Positions 43,408 to 49,891 of a DNA stretch of 49,891 nucleotides are shown one piece after another. The position numbers and the translations under genes were made by a program. Every line of letters starts with the position of its first letter. The first letter of the stretch is position 1. The DNA is from Promethearchaeota archaeon (GTDB taxonomy: Archaea; Asgardarchaeota; Lokiarchaeia; Sigyniarchaeales; SOKP01), in NCBI GenBank assembly GCA_016839765.1, contig JAEOTP010000012.1, positions 1-49,891 of the forward strand. The letters are read 5' to 3'. The notes under the pieces were generated by a model that did not search any database, was not told where the DNA came from, and saw nothing but the letters and a program-made list of their open reading frames with translations.

Positions 43408-44651
43408 TGGCTCCAAATTCCTTAAAACTATATGAAAAACCCGTTTTTATCAATTCATTCTTACTATGTGTAAATCTTGGGCTTTTCATATTTAAAATTG
43501 TGTTTGGCATATTTAGTAGAAGTTTAGCTTTGCAAGCGGATGCATTTGATAACCTTACTGATATCGTCATGGCCTTTGCAGCATTAATCGGATTACTTTA
43601 TAGCAATAAAAAACCGAATGAAAAATTTCCTTATGGATATTACAAAATTGAAAATATTATTAGTTTAATAGTTTCTTTTTTTATTTTTTTTACAGCATAC
43701 AATATTATTGTTCAATCCATTACAAGCATCTTAGACTATTTTAAGGGGATTCATAGAATAATTATTATCTCTCCAGTAATTATAATATTTTTGATTATAT
43801 CTTTAGGAATTTCATTTTCGTTAACTTTATATTTAAAATTAATAGGAAAAAAAAGTAGATCTCCCATAATTGAGTCTGAAGCAAATGAAAAACTCTATGA
43901 TAATTTTATTTCTTTCTCGGTCATTGTTGGATTTATATGTGCTATCTTTAACATCTTCTTGGTAGATTCAATCATTGGTCTTATAATTTGTATATTTCTT
44001 ATAAAAGGGGGTTATGATATCTTTTTGAACTCAACAAAGACTCTACTTGATGCAGTTATAGAATTTGATAAAAGAAAGGAACTCTTTGAACTGATTGAGT
44101 CTTATCCAAAAGTAAAAAATGTAGATAGTTTGGAAGTAAGATCTTATGGCAGATATATTTTTGCGGAAATGATTGTTAGCTTAAATAAAGACTTAACTTT
44201 ATCTCAAATTCAATCTTTAAAAATTATTTTATCAAATAATATAAAAAATCACTTTCCTCATATATTTAAATTAATAATAATAACTAAAACGCAAGAAAAA
44301 CCTGTAATAAAAGTAGCTGTTCCTTTATTGGAAAATAATGATTTACATTCCCAAATTTCCGATCATTTTGGTGAATCGCCCTTTTTTGCGATTTTAGAAG
44401 TTCAAGAAGATAATAACGAAGTATCCCTTCAAAACTATAACATCATTAAAAATAAATATGCACACTTAGAAAAACGAAAAGGTATAAATATAGCAGATTG
44501 GTTAATATCTGAAAAAATAGACAAAGTGTATTTAAAGAATGAATTAAAAAAGGGTCCAAAGTTAATCTTTGAAAATAGCCTTGTACAAGTTATTATAACA
44601 AAATTATCAAGCCTAAAAGAGGTTTTAAGTTGGGAGCTTGAAAATCAATAA
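43407..44651 (+). CDS. Cation diffusion facilitator with C-terminal NifX/NifB-like domain
   Basis: Divalent metal/proton antiporter of 414 aa. Residues 1-200 carry six membrane helices with metal site LQADAFDNLTD (Asp44, Asp48 region) and KFPYGYYKIENI. The second half of the transmembrane site is the EANEKLYDNFISF helix. Residues 205-300 are the cytoplasmic dimerisation domain (VKNVDSLEVRSYGRYIFAEM). Residues about 305-410 match the dinitrogenase FeMo-cofactor (NifX/NifB) fold: VAVPLLENNDLHSQISDHFG, YNIIKN, and a C-terminal helix. No nitrogenase genes are near, so the extra domain probably senses or carries metal. It is coupled to the unknown gene upstream by a one-base overlap. Confidence 0.88.
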   Translation: MAPNSLKLYEKPVFINSFLLCVNLGLFIFKIVFGIFSRSLALQADAFDNLTDIVMAFAALIGLLYSNKKPNEKFPYGYYKIENIISLIVSFFIFFTAYNIIVQSITSILDYFKGIHRIIIISPVIIIFLIISLGISFSLTLYLKLIGKKSRSPIIESEANEKLYDNFISFSVIVGFICAIFNIFLVDSIIGLIICIFLIKGGYDIFLNSTKTLLDAVIEFDKRKELFELIESYPKVKNVDSLEVRSYGRYIFAEMIVSLNKDLTLSQIQSLKIILSNNIKNHFPHIFKLIIITKTQEKPVIKVAVPLLENNDLHSQISDHFGESPFFAILEVQEDNNEVSLQNYNIIKNKYAHLEKRKGINIADWLISEKIDKVYLKNELKKGPKLIFENSLVQVIITKLSSLKEVLSWELENQ

Positions 44652-44705
44652 ATAAGGTAAAAGTTAATTTCATTCTCAAATTTTGTGTAATAATTATAGA
44701 TTTTT

Positions 44706-45548
44706 ATGATTTCTATGGAATTCACTATTGATTATTTAAAAAAGCTTGCTTTAAAAGTTTATGACACGATATATCCACTTCTAGGCCGAAAAGAAGCATC
44801 TGTAAAATCTGAGAGGGGTGCAGGGGGAGATATGACAATGTACATTGATCAAGTTGCTGAAGAAATAATTATTCAGTCTCTAAAAAAAGGTAAGGTAAAT
44901 TGTTTATTAATTAGTGAAGAAATTGGAGAGAAATATATTGGAGATGAACATCAAGTAAAAAAGAATCAGCAGGTACTTATAATTGATCCCCTTGATGGGT
45001 CAAATAATGCTGTAAGAGGTGTTCCCTATTGTTCTGTATCCATAGCATATGCAATTGGGAATAAAATGAATGATATATTAAGAGCAGTAGTTCTTAATCT
45101 AAATACAAAAGATATCTATTGGGCTGAAAAAGGAAAAGGAGCTTATTTTAATAATGCACAGATTCATGTTTCTGATTTGGATATTACACAAAAGTGCTTC
45201 TTTGAATTAAACCTTCCGATGAAAAATCTAATGATAAACTTACAGAAACTAGCTCCATTAATAAGAAGATTTTATCGAATTAGAATATTGGGAAGCAGTG
45301 CTTTAACTTTATGCCAAATAGCTAGTGGTAGAATGGAAGCCTTTATTAATTTGAGAGAAACTAACCGATTAGTGGATGTGGCTGCAGGTTTTTTAATATT
45401 AAAAGAAGCTGGAGGTAAAATCTTTTCTTTAGATGGAAAGGAAATTAATAAAGATTTATCAATAGAAATAAAATTCCCATTTATTGCGTGTAATGTTAAA
45501 TTAGAATCATTTCTTAAAACTGAGCTAATTAATAAAAACAGTAAGTAA
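44706..45548 (+). CDS. Inositol monophosphatase/fructose-bisphosphatase family phosphatase
   Basis: Magnesium-dependent phosphatase of 280 aa. Metal-binding motifs: the GAGGDMTMYIDQVAE region with Asp, LLISEEIGE (Glu pair, about 68-76), the core IIDPLDGSNNAVRG (about 95-108), and C-terminal NRLVDVAAGFLILKEAGGK with the last metal Asp. Archaeal members remove phosphate from inositol-1-phosphate and often from fructose-1,6-bisphosphate too; this one could do either. The length is typical. Expression is probably separate from the CDF transporter 54 bases upstream. A structured intergenic element follows. Confidence 0.9.
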   Translation: MISMEFTIDYLKKLALKVYDTIYPLLGRKEASVKSERGAGGDMTMYIDQVAEEIIIQSLKKGKVNCLLISEEIGEKYIGDEHQVKKNQQVLIIDPLDGSNNAVRGVPYCSVSIAYAIGNKMNDILRAVVLNLNTKDIYWAEKGKGAYFNNAQIHVSDLDITQKCFFELNLPMKNLMINLQKLAPLIRRFYRIRILGSSALTLCQIASGRMEAFINLRETNRLVDVAAGFLILKEAGGKIFSLDGKEINKDLSIEIKFPFIACNVKLESFLKTELINKNSK

Positions 45549-45617
45549 AAATTATTCTTCTTACTTTGATGGATTTATTTTAGATTTATTAACAAACTTT
45601 AAAAATAAAAAAAAAGT

Positions 45618-45699
45618 AATATAGAATGGAGGATAATTGGTTTAGGTGTGGTCATTCGAGAAGCCATTTTTCTAAACTGATCCCTCCTTTTTCTATATT
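45618..45699 (+). ncRNA. Long imperfect hairpin with T-run, candidate small RNA or terminator
   Basis: Nested complementarity: AATATAGAA (45618-45626) with TTCTATATT (45691-45699), GGAGG (45628-45632) with CCTCC (45683-45687), GTTTAG (45640-45645) with CTAAAC (45672-45677), and TGGT (45649-45652) with GCCA (45663-45666), loop CATTCGAGAA. A run of Ts follows directly. Four consecutive helices in order make chance unlikely. It could end the upstream transcript, be a small RNA, or control the glycosylase gene 69 bases downstream. It is not a tRNA. Confidence 0.5.
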
Positions 45700-45767
45700 T
45701 TTTTTAAATTCACAATTTTTTTGAATTAATCCTTAATTCTTCTATTTATATTGTTAAATACTAAATT

Positions 45768-46367
45768 TTGAGTGAATTGGAAAGATTAAAGAGCGATTTT
45801 TTTGATAGACAAACGGTAGCTGTTGCTAAAGAATTAATAGGTAAATATATAGTGAGAAAGACGAAAAGAGGAAACATTATTGGAAAAATAATTGAAGTAG
45901 AAGCTTATTTAGGTCCAAATGATAAGGCATGTCATAGTTATAATTATAAAAAAACAGAAAGAACCAAACCAATGTATATGAAACCAGGAACGTTATATAT
46001 TTACTTTATATATGGAATGTATTACTGTTTAAATGTAGTTACTGAACCAGAAGGTATGCCTTGCGCGGTTCTGATAAGGCAATTACATCCTGTTGATGGA
46101 ATTGAAATTATGAAAAAGAATAGAAACATTAAAATCGGTAAAAATTACAAAAACCTAACTGATGGTCCTAGCAAATTATGTATGGCTTTAAACATTACAA
46201 AAGATTTTTTTAATGGAAAAGATTCATGTGCTTCTGATTCAAAACTATTTTTCACTTATGGGGATACTATTAACCCCAATGAAATTATTTTAGGAAAAAG
46301 AATTGGTATAGAATATGCGCAAGAAGATAAAGATAAGCTTTTAAGATTTACATTAAAGAGCCCTTAG
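45768..46367 (+). CDS. 3-methyladenine DNA glycosylase, AAG/MPG family
   Basis: Base-excision repair enzyme of 199 aa that removes alkylated or deaminated purines. Seen: the opening FFDRQTVAVAKELIGKYIVR, catalytic strand IIEVEAYLGPNDKACHSYN with the general-base Glu, KPGTLYIYFIYGMYYCLNVV with the intercalating Tyr region, AVLIRQLHPVDGIEIM, and the GPSKLCMALNIT helix. The length is normal for archaeal and bacterial members. The start is TTG (LSELERLKSDFF), as no closer ATG exists upstream. A structured RNA element lies 69 bases before it. Confidence 0.93.
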   Translation: MSELERLKSDFFDRQTVAVAKELIGKYIVRKTKRGNIIGKIIEVEAYLGPNDKACHSYNYKKTERTKPMYMKPGTLYIYFIYGMYYCLNVVTEPEGMPCAVLIRQLHPVDGIEIMKKNRNIKIGKNYKNLTDGPSKLCMALNITKDFFNGKDSCASDSKLFFTYGDTINPNEIILGKRIGIEYAQEDKDKLLRFTLKSP

Positions 46368-46440
46368 GTTTTCATTCCTTGTTAGCTAAGAATTCACCTT
46401 CCTAAATTTGTAAATAATTGATTCTAATATAACCAGACTA

Positions 46441-46701
46441 TTAAAACAGGTAAACTACACCCATTTTATTGCAAATAATCTTATCAGCGATGTGTTGTTG
46501 AATTACTTGTGGCATTATTCCGAATGCCTCTATCCCATCCACCGAAACGGCATTTGGGAATACTTTTTTCATGATATTGTATGCGACTATACCTTTTTAT
46601 AATTTGGTTTTTAAAAAACCTTGATTTTTATATCTAAATAGTGTTCGTCTTGAGATTCTTAGTAAGCGTAATACTTCGTTTGTCTTTATAATATCATTAA
46701 A
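46441..46701 (-). pseudogene. Decayed recombinase/transposon-type HTH fragment
   Basis: Read on the minus strand, one frame gives TNEVLRLLRISRRTLFRYKN and then QGFLKTKL-stop-KGIVAYN. The first part is the MerR/excisionase-like HTH that opens IS607-type serine recombinases. In the same frame after the stop, a further 45 codons (KKVFPNAVSVDGIEAFGIMP and onward) look protein-like but are unassigned. There is no start codon and one in-frame stop. It is the only clear transposon trace here. The rest of the 46368-46951 gap is AT-rich with the next gene's promoter and nothing else evident. Confidence 0.5.
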
Positions 46702-46951
46702 AAAATGTGTTTTTTATAATAATTATAGTCAGTGAATTTAGTGATTTACTAAAGAATTAATAAGTACATCTGTATTATTTCTTCTTGATAATATCAGAGA
46801 GTAATATCTTTTATCAAATTATTAATTTATCACAATGATATTATATCCATTTATCTTAGACAAAAAAGAATAAATTTAAATAACAAATCTATGACTTTTC
46901 AAGTAGGTTATTAGTTAGAATAATTATTCATAAATTAATAGGTCATGATTA

Positions 46952-47404
46952 ATGGTAAAAGATGCTCTTAAATTCTTTCATGCTTACATTAATGAAATGA
47001 TTGATCTTGGGGGAAAGGATCTTCCAAAGTCAGTGTCAACAGCATTAGGCGCGAAATTAGCAAATATCTATAAAAGGAAAGGTATTACTGATTTAGAAAC
47101 TGCTTTGTATCAAATATATAAAGCTCTAGGCGCTAAAGTTTCAATAAAAAAGATAGATGAGGATACTTATGATGTAATCCTTAAACATTCCAAGAGGTTT
47201 TGTCCCATAGGTGGTAAAAAGAATCCAAATCTAGCAAAAACAATTCAGGAAAGCATATGTATTCCGTATACCCGAAGCTTTTTAGCTTCCCTTCTCCCAA
47301 ATTATATGTTAGAATCAGAAATTAAAGAATGTATTCTTGAAGAAAATAGTAATAGACATTGCCGTTATGTCTTAAAAGCTAAACCAAAAAATAGCCAATC
47401 TTAA
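46952..47404 (+). CDS. V4R-like small-molecule-binding protein
   Basis: A 150-residue soluble protein. The N-terminal helical part (KDALKFFHAYINEMIDLGG, SVSTALGAKLANIYKRKG) is followed by strands and then a Cys-bearing end. That end reads FCPIGG, ESICIPYTRSFLASLLPNYM, ECILEENSNRHCRYVL. The CxxPYxxxFLxxL helix, a Glu/Cys strand and a final CRYVL strand are the layout of V4R domains, which bind hydrocarbons or heme-like ligands and often accompany regulators. Conserved Cys may hold zinc. No DNA-binding part is present and no operon partner is seen. The family call is by pattern only. Confidence 0.5.
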   Translation: MVKDALKFFHAYINEMIDLGGKDLPKSVSTALGAKLANIYKRKGITDLETALYQIYKALGAKVSIKKIDEDTYDVILKHSKRFCPIGGKKNPNLAKTIQESICIPYTRSFLASLLPNYMLESEIKECILEENSNRHCRYVLKAKPKNSQS

Positions 47405-47504
47405 TGTTAATTAATTATCCAAATTCTTACTATTTTTATTTTTATTTTTAATTTTTAATTTTTCAATAAATAATTTTTTATTTTGTAACAACTTATTCCT
47501 TATT

Positions 47505-47812
47505 GGACAAGTTGCGCAATGTCTGAAGTCCCATGCTGGACGGACCGCGAAATGCGCATAGCGGAAGTGCCTGATTTGAGGCATTATGAGTTATTATTAG
47601 CCATTATTGTATCCCGGCGAAGCTCTCCCCATGATGGTGGGTGCCTGTGTGGTGTTTTCTGTAGGAAAAACATAATCACATAATAGCAAACCCGGCCAGG
47701 CCAGGGATGGAGCAGCCGTAAGTTTAGGTGTTCACGCTTCATGGTAAGGGAGTGGAGGGGTATGATATTTATGGACCTAATGATAGGATTGGAGCCGAGG
47801 ATCGGGTTTTTT
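47505..47812 (+). ncRNA. ffs: 7S signal recognition particle RNA
   Basis: A 300-base GC-rich island in AT-rich DNA. The S-domain helix 8 core is at about 47691-47720 (CCGGCCAGGCC, GNRA loop GGGA closed by CCA/TGG, AGCAGCC), matching the SRP54-binding site. At the 5' end the Alu-like domain shows GTCTGAAGTCC and hairpins GTCC/GGAC and CCGC/GCGG, as in SRP helices 3 and 4. Helix 5 closes by CCTGAT (47570-47575) with ATCGGG (47801-47806), inside which GGC pairs with GCC. A T-run at 47807-47812 ends the gene. The 5' end is uncertain by about ten bases. Confidence 0.88.
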
Positions 47813-47875
47813 AAAATTTTTTCTTTAAAGATATAAAATAAAAAGTATGATATAAGATTTTAATTGAATCTAGAT

Positions 47876-48040
47876 TTACTCACTTTTAATTAATTCCCTA
47901 TGTAATTTCCGTTTAATAATCGAAATGAATTCGTTAGTATCTGGAAAAACGTAAGTTATGTCTTCCCCATCATTAATATCAACAGTTATTTCTTTGTAAA
48001 ATTTCCCTTTTACTTTTTCATCCATATCATTTAGAATCAT
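47876..48040 (-). CDS. Small acidic/basic protein of unknown function
   Basis: A 54-residue frame antiparallel to the SRP RNA and the dehydrogenase. It starts MILNDMDEKVKGKFYKEITV and continues with DINDGEDITYVFPDTNEFIS, ending in a basic helix (IIKRKLHRELIKSE). The mix of strands and helix with balanced charge looks like true coding. An inner ATG at codon 6 is an alternative start. No family is recognised. Confidence 0.55.
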   Translation of the reverse strand: MILNDMDEKVKGKFYKEITVDINDGEDITYVFPDTNEFISIIKRKLHRELIKSE

Positions 48041-48194
48041 AAATAACAAGAAAAAGAAAGCAGTTCAAAAAATTGCATGATATGCTAATAATATATAGAG
48101 ATTTAATATAAATAGAAATATTAACTAAAGCTTAGCAAACTTGAAATTAAAATAATTTTAGAATTGAATAATAACAAATTGAGTTAAAAAAATA

Positions 48195-49298
48195 ATGTCT
48201 GAGGATATAATAGTTATCGATGCAAATATTCTTAAGAATTTCATGCGGGATGTCTATATTGGTTTAGGAGTTCCCAAAGAAGATGCTAAAATTATTGCTG
48301 ATGTTTTAATTACATCTGATTTAAGAGGAATAGAATCGCATGGAATTCAACGATGTAAAATGTATTATGATAGAATTAAACAAGGAATTTATGAAATAAA
48401 TACCAAAATTGATGTTATAAAGGACGGTCCAACTACGGCTCTTTGGGATGGAAATTGCGGTATGGGACATGTAATTGCTTATAAAGCCATGGAGACTGCA
48501 ATTGAGAAAGCAAAAAAGTATGGTCTTGGGGCTGTTGCAGTAAGAAATTCTACGCATTTTGGAATCGCAGGTTATTATTCCTTAATGGCGATTAATGAAG
48601 GGATGATAGGCTTCACAGTTACTAATGCAAGACCTTCAATTCCTCCTACCTTTGGAGTTGAACCTATGTTAGGAACTAATCCTTTAACAGTTGGAGCACC
48701 AACAGATGAGGATTTTCCTTTTCTTATTGATTGTGCCACGTCTATAATACAACGTGGAAAAGTAGAAGTTTATAGCCGAATAAATAAACCTTTACCAGAA
48801 AATACTGTAATAGATGATAAAGGAGAAATTCTGACTGATCCAAATAAGGTTTTAGAAGAGATGATTCATAGAAAGGCAGCTTTATTGCCTTTAGGGGGAA
48901 AAGGAGAGGACACTGCGGGATATAAAGGATACGGTTATGCAACTGTTGTTGAGCTATTGTCTGCAGCATTGCAAAACGGAATATATCTAAGAGATACACT
49001 TGGAATTGAAGAAAATGGAATAAAGAGACTTAAAGTAGGTCATTTCTTTCTCGCAATAAATATTGATAATTTTGCTGGTTTAGATTCCTTTAAAAAGACT
49101 GCTGGTAATATAATGAGGGGGCTGAGAAGTGCTAAAAAAGATCCTAAAGCTGAAAGAATATATACCGCAGGTGAAAAAGAATATGTTGCAAAGATAGAAA
49201 GGAAAAAGAAAGGAATACCTTTAAATAAAAGTCTTCAAAATGATATCAGAATTATGCAACAAGAGCAAGGGTTAGATCAATACAAATTCCCTTTTTAA
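48195..49298 (+). CDS. Ldh2-type malate/lactate dehydrogenase, paralog 1
   Basis: NAD(P)-dependent 2-hydroxyacid dehydrogenase of the malate/L-sulfolactate/ureidoglycolate family, which is unrelated to ordinary Rossmann LDH. Seen: SDLRGIESHGIQRCKMYYDR (about 51-70) with the catalytic His, the VRNSTHFGIAGYYSLMA block (about 116-132), GTNPLTVGAPT, and the GYKGYGYATVVELLSAAL helix. The length of 367 aa is normal. It contains a KAALLPLGGKGEDTAGYKG loop typical of the family. A second member starts 137 bases downstream. The substrate (malate, sulfolactate or other) cannot be told from sequence. Confidence 0.9.
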   Translation: MSEDIIVIDANILKNFMRDVYIGLGVPKEDAKIIADVLITSDLRGIESHGIQRCKMYYDRIKQGIYEINTKIDVIKDGPTTALWDGNCGMGHVIAYKAMETAIEKAKKYGLGAVAVRNSTHFGIAGYYSLMAINEGMIGFTVTNARPSIPPTFGVEPMLGTNPLTVGAPTDEDFPFLIDCATSIIQRGKVEVYSRINKPLPENTVIDDKGEILTDPNKVLEEMIHRKAALLPLGGKGEDTAGYKGYGYATVVELLSAALQNGIYLRDTLGIEENGIKRLKVGHFFLAINIDNFAGLDSFKKTAGNIMRGLRSAKKDPKAERIYTAGEKEYVAKIERKKKGIPLNKSLQNDIRIMQQEQGLDQYKFPF

Positions 49299-49435
49299 AA
49301 TTTTTTTCTTCATACTTTTACAGTTAAACAGTTTTTGAACTTGTCTATTACTAATTCTCACCTTATATTAAATAGGATTTTAATTAAATAGAAAGGAAAT
49401 AAAATAAATTATATCACTCGATCTATGGTGAGAGC

Positions 49436-49891
49436 ATGTATACAACGGAAACTAGTGATCAGCAATCAAAGGTTGATTTCGATGAAATTGTCAATATTAA
49501 ACCATCCATTTTAAAAAACTTCATAAAAGACGTTTTTATTAAATTAGGTGCCCCCAAAAAACATGCAGGAATTGTTTCTGATGTGTTAATCACTTCTGAT
49601 ATAAGAGGTATTGATTCTCATGGTATTCAAAGATTAAAGACTTATTATGAAAGAATCAAGCAGGGTATTTATAATATAAAAACTAAACCAAAATTACTCA
49701 AGGAAACTCCAACTACAGCCGTTATAGATGGAGGATTTGGATTAGGACCTGTAATTGCTTATAAATCAATGAAATTAGCAATTAAAAAAGCTAAAAAGTA
49801 TGGATTGGGAGCTGTAGCAGTCAGGAATTCAACTCATTTTGGAATTGCTGGATATTATTCTCTAATGGCAATAAAAGAAGGAATGATTGGA
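49436..49891 (+). CDS. Ldh2-type malate/lactate dehydrogenase, paralog 2 (cut by window end)
   Basis: The first 152 codons of a second Ldh2-family gene, open to the last base of the window. It has TSDIRGIDSHGIQRLKTYYE and AVRNSTHFGIAGYYSLMA, nearly the same as paralog 1. Its N-terminus is about 15 residues longer (YTTETSDQQSKVDFDEIV). The ATG at 49436 is chosen since an earlier ATG at 49425 is in another frame. It is a tandem duplicate of the preceding gene. Differences such as GAPKKHAG versus GVPKEDAK show that the duplication is old. The catalytic C-terminal half lies outside the window. Confidence 0.88.
   Translation, partial: MYTTETSDQQSKVDFDEIVNIKPSILKNFIKDVFIKLGAPKKHAGIVSDVLITSDIRGIDSHGIQRLKTYYERIKQGIYNIKTKPKLLKETPTTAVIDGGFGLGPVIAYKSMKLAIKKAKKYGLGAVAVRNSTHFGIAGYYSLMAIKEGMIG

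Noticed and set aside
45640-45677. tRNA-like piece because of a CATTCGAG T-loop-like sequence
   Set aside because: There is no acceptor or anticodon arm in the right place; the helices form one long hairpin instead.

Overview
The window is AT-rich archaeal DNA, most likely from an Asgard (Lokiarchaeia-like) archaeon. The evidence is mixed. There is an archaeal uS10 gene, a Cdc48 ATPase and a 7S SRP RNA. Methanopterin/F420/heterodisulfide-type redox genes are present without methanogenesis genes. There is a longin-like protein and a Bud23-like methyltransferase. One HdrA gene is readable only if two in-frame UGA codons encode selenocysteine, a trait described for Lokiarchaeota. No database search was possible, so the assignment is inference.

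Region 1 (1-17.5 kb) is redox metabolism. On the minus strand a [NiFe] hydrogenase large and small subunit follow an HdrA-MvhD protein with an N-terminal winged helix. Divergently, two related proteins of unknown function precede a methylene-tetrahydromethanopterin dehydrogenase. These are followed by an NfnA-like flavoprotein and a large HTH-FrhB-NfnB fusion, then Cdc48. A stand-alone FrhB-family protein and the double-UGA HdrA complete the set. Together they suggest H2-, F420- and NAD(P)-linked electron bifurcation coupled to C1 oxidation or reduction. A 57-codon relic (17366-17536) looks like the fused ends of a lost second copy of the unknown-protein/mtd pair.

Region 2 (17.5-29 kb) is nitrogen metabolism and signalling. 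It holds three glutamate dehydrogenase genes and two Lrp/AsnC regulators, one fused to a receiver domain and one carrying a zinc-binding N-terminus. A histidine kinase, a response regulator and two permeases are also here. A repeated palindrome of form xGAA-N5-TTCx lies upstream of both Lrp genes and of the first dehydrogenase, and suggests a shared regulon.

Region 3 (29-41 kb) has a longin-like protein, small zinc-finger, membrane and coiled-coil proteins, and a possible 51-residue UGA-containing ORF. It continues with a nucleotide-sugar dehydrogenase, a rhomboid protease, a PIG-L deacetylase, a GH172/DUF2961 protein with a C-terminal membrane anchor, a CheY protein, the Bud23-like methyltransferase and a radical SAM protein that seems to start at AUA. 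A 710-codon double HNH gene with a Pro/Lys repeat sits between two diverged copies of the radical SAM gene's last 14 codons. That pattern points to an insertion.

Region 4 (41-49.9 kb) holds uS10, a CPBP protease, a CDF transporter with a NifX-like domain, an inositol-monophosphatase family enzyme, a structured intergenic RNA, a methyladenine glycosylase, a transposon-like relic and a V4R-like protein. The SRP RNA gene, a small ORF and two tandem Ldh2-type dehydrogenases follow, the last cut by the window end.
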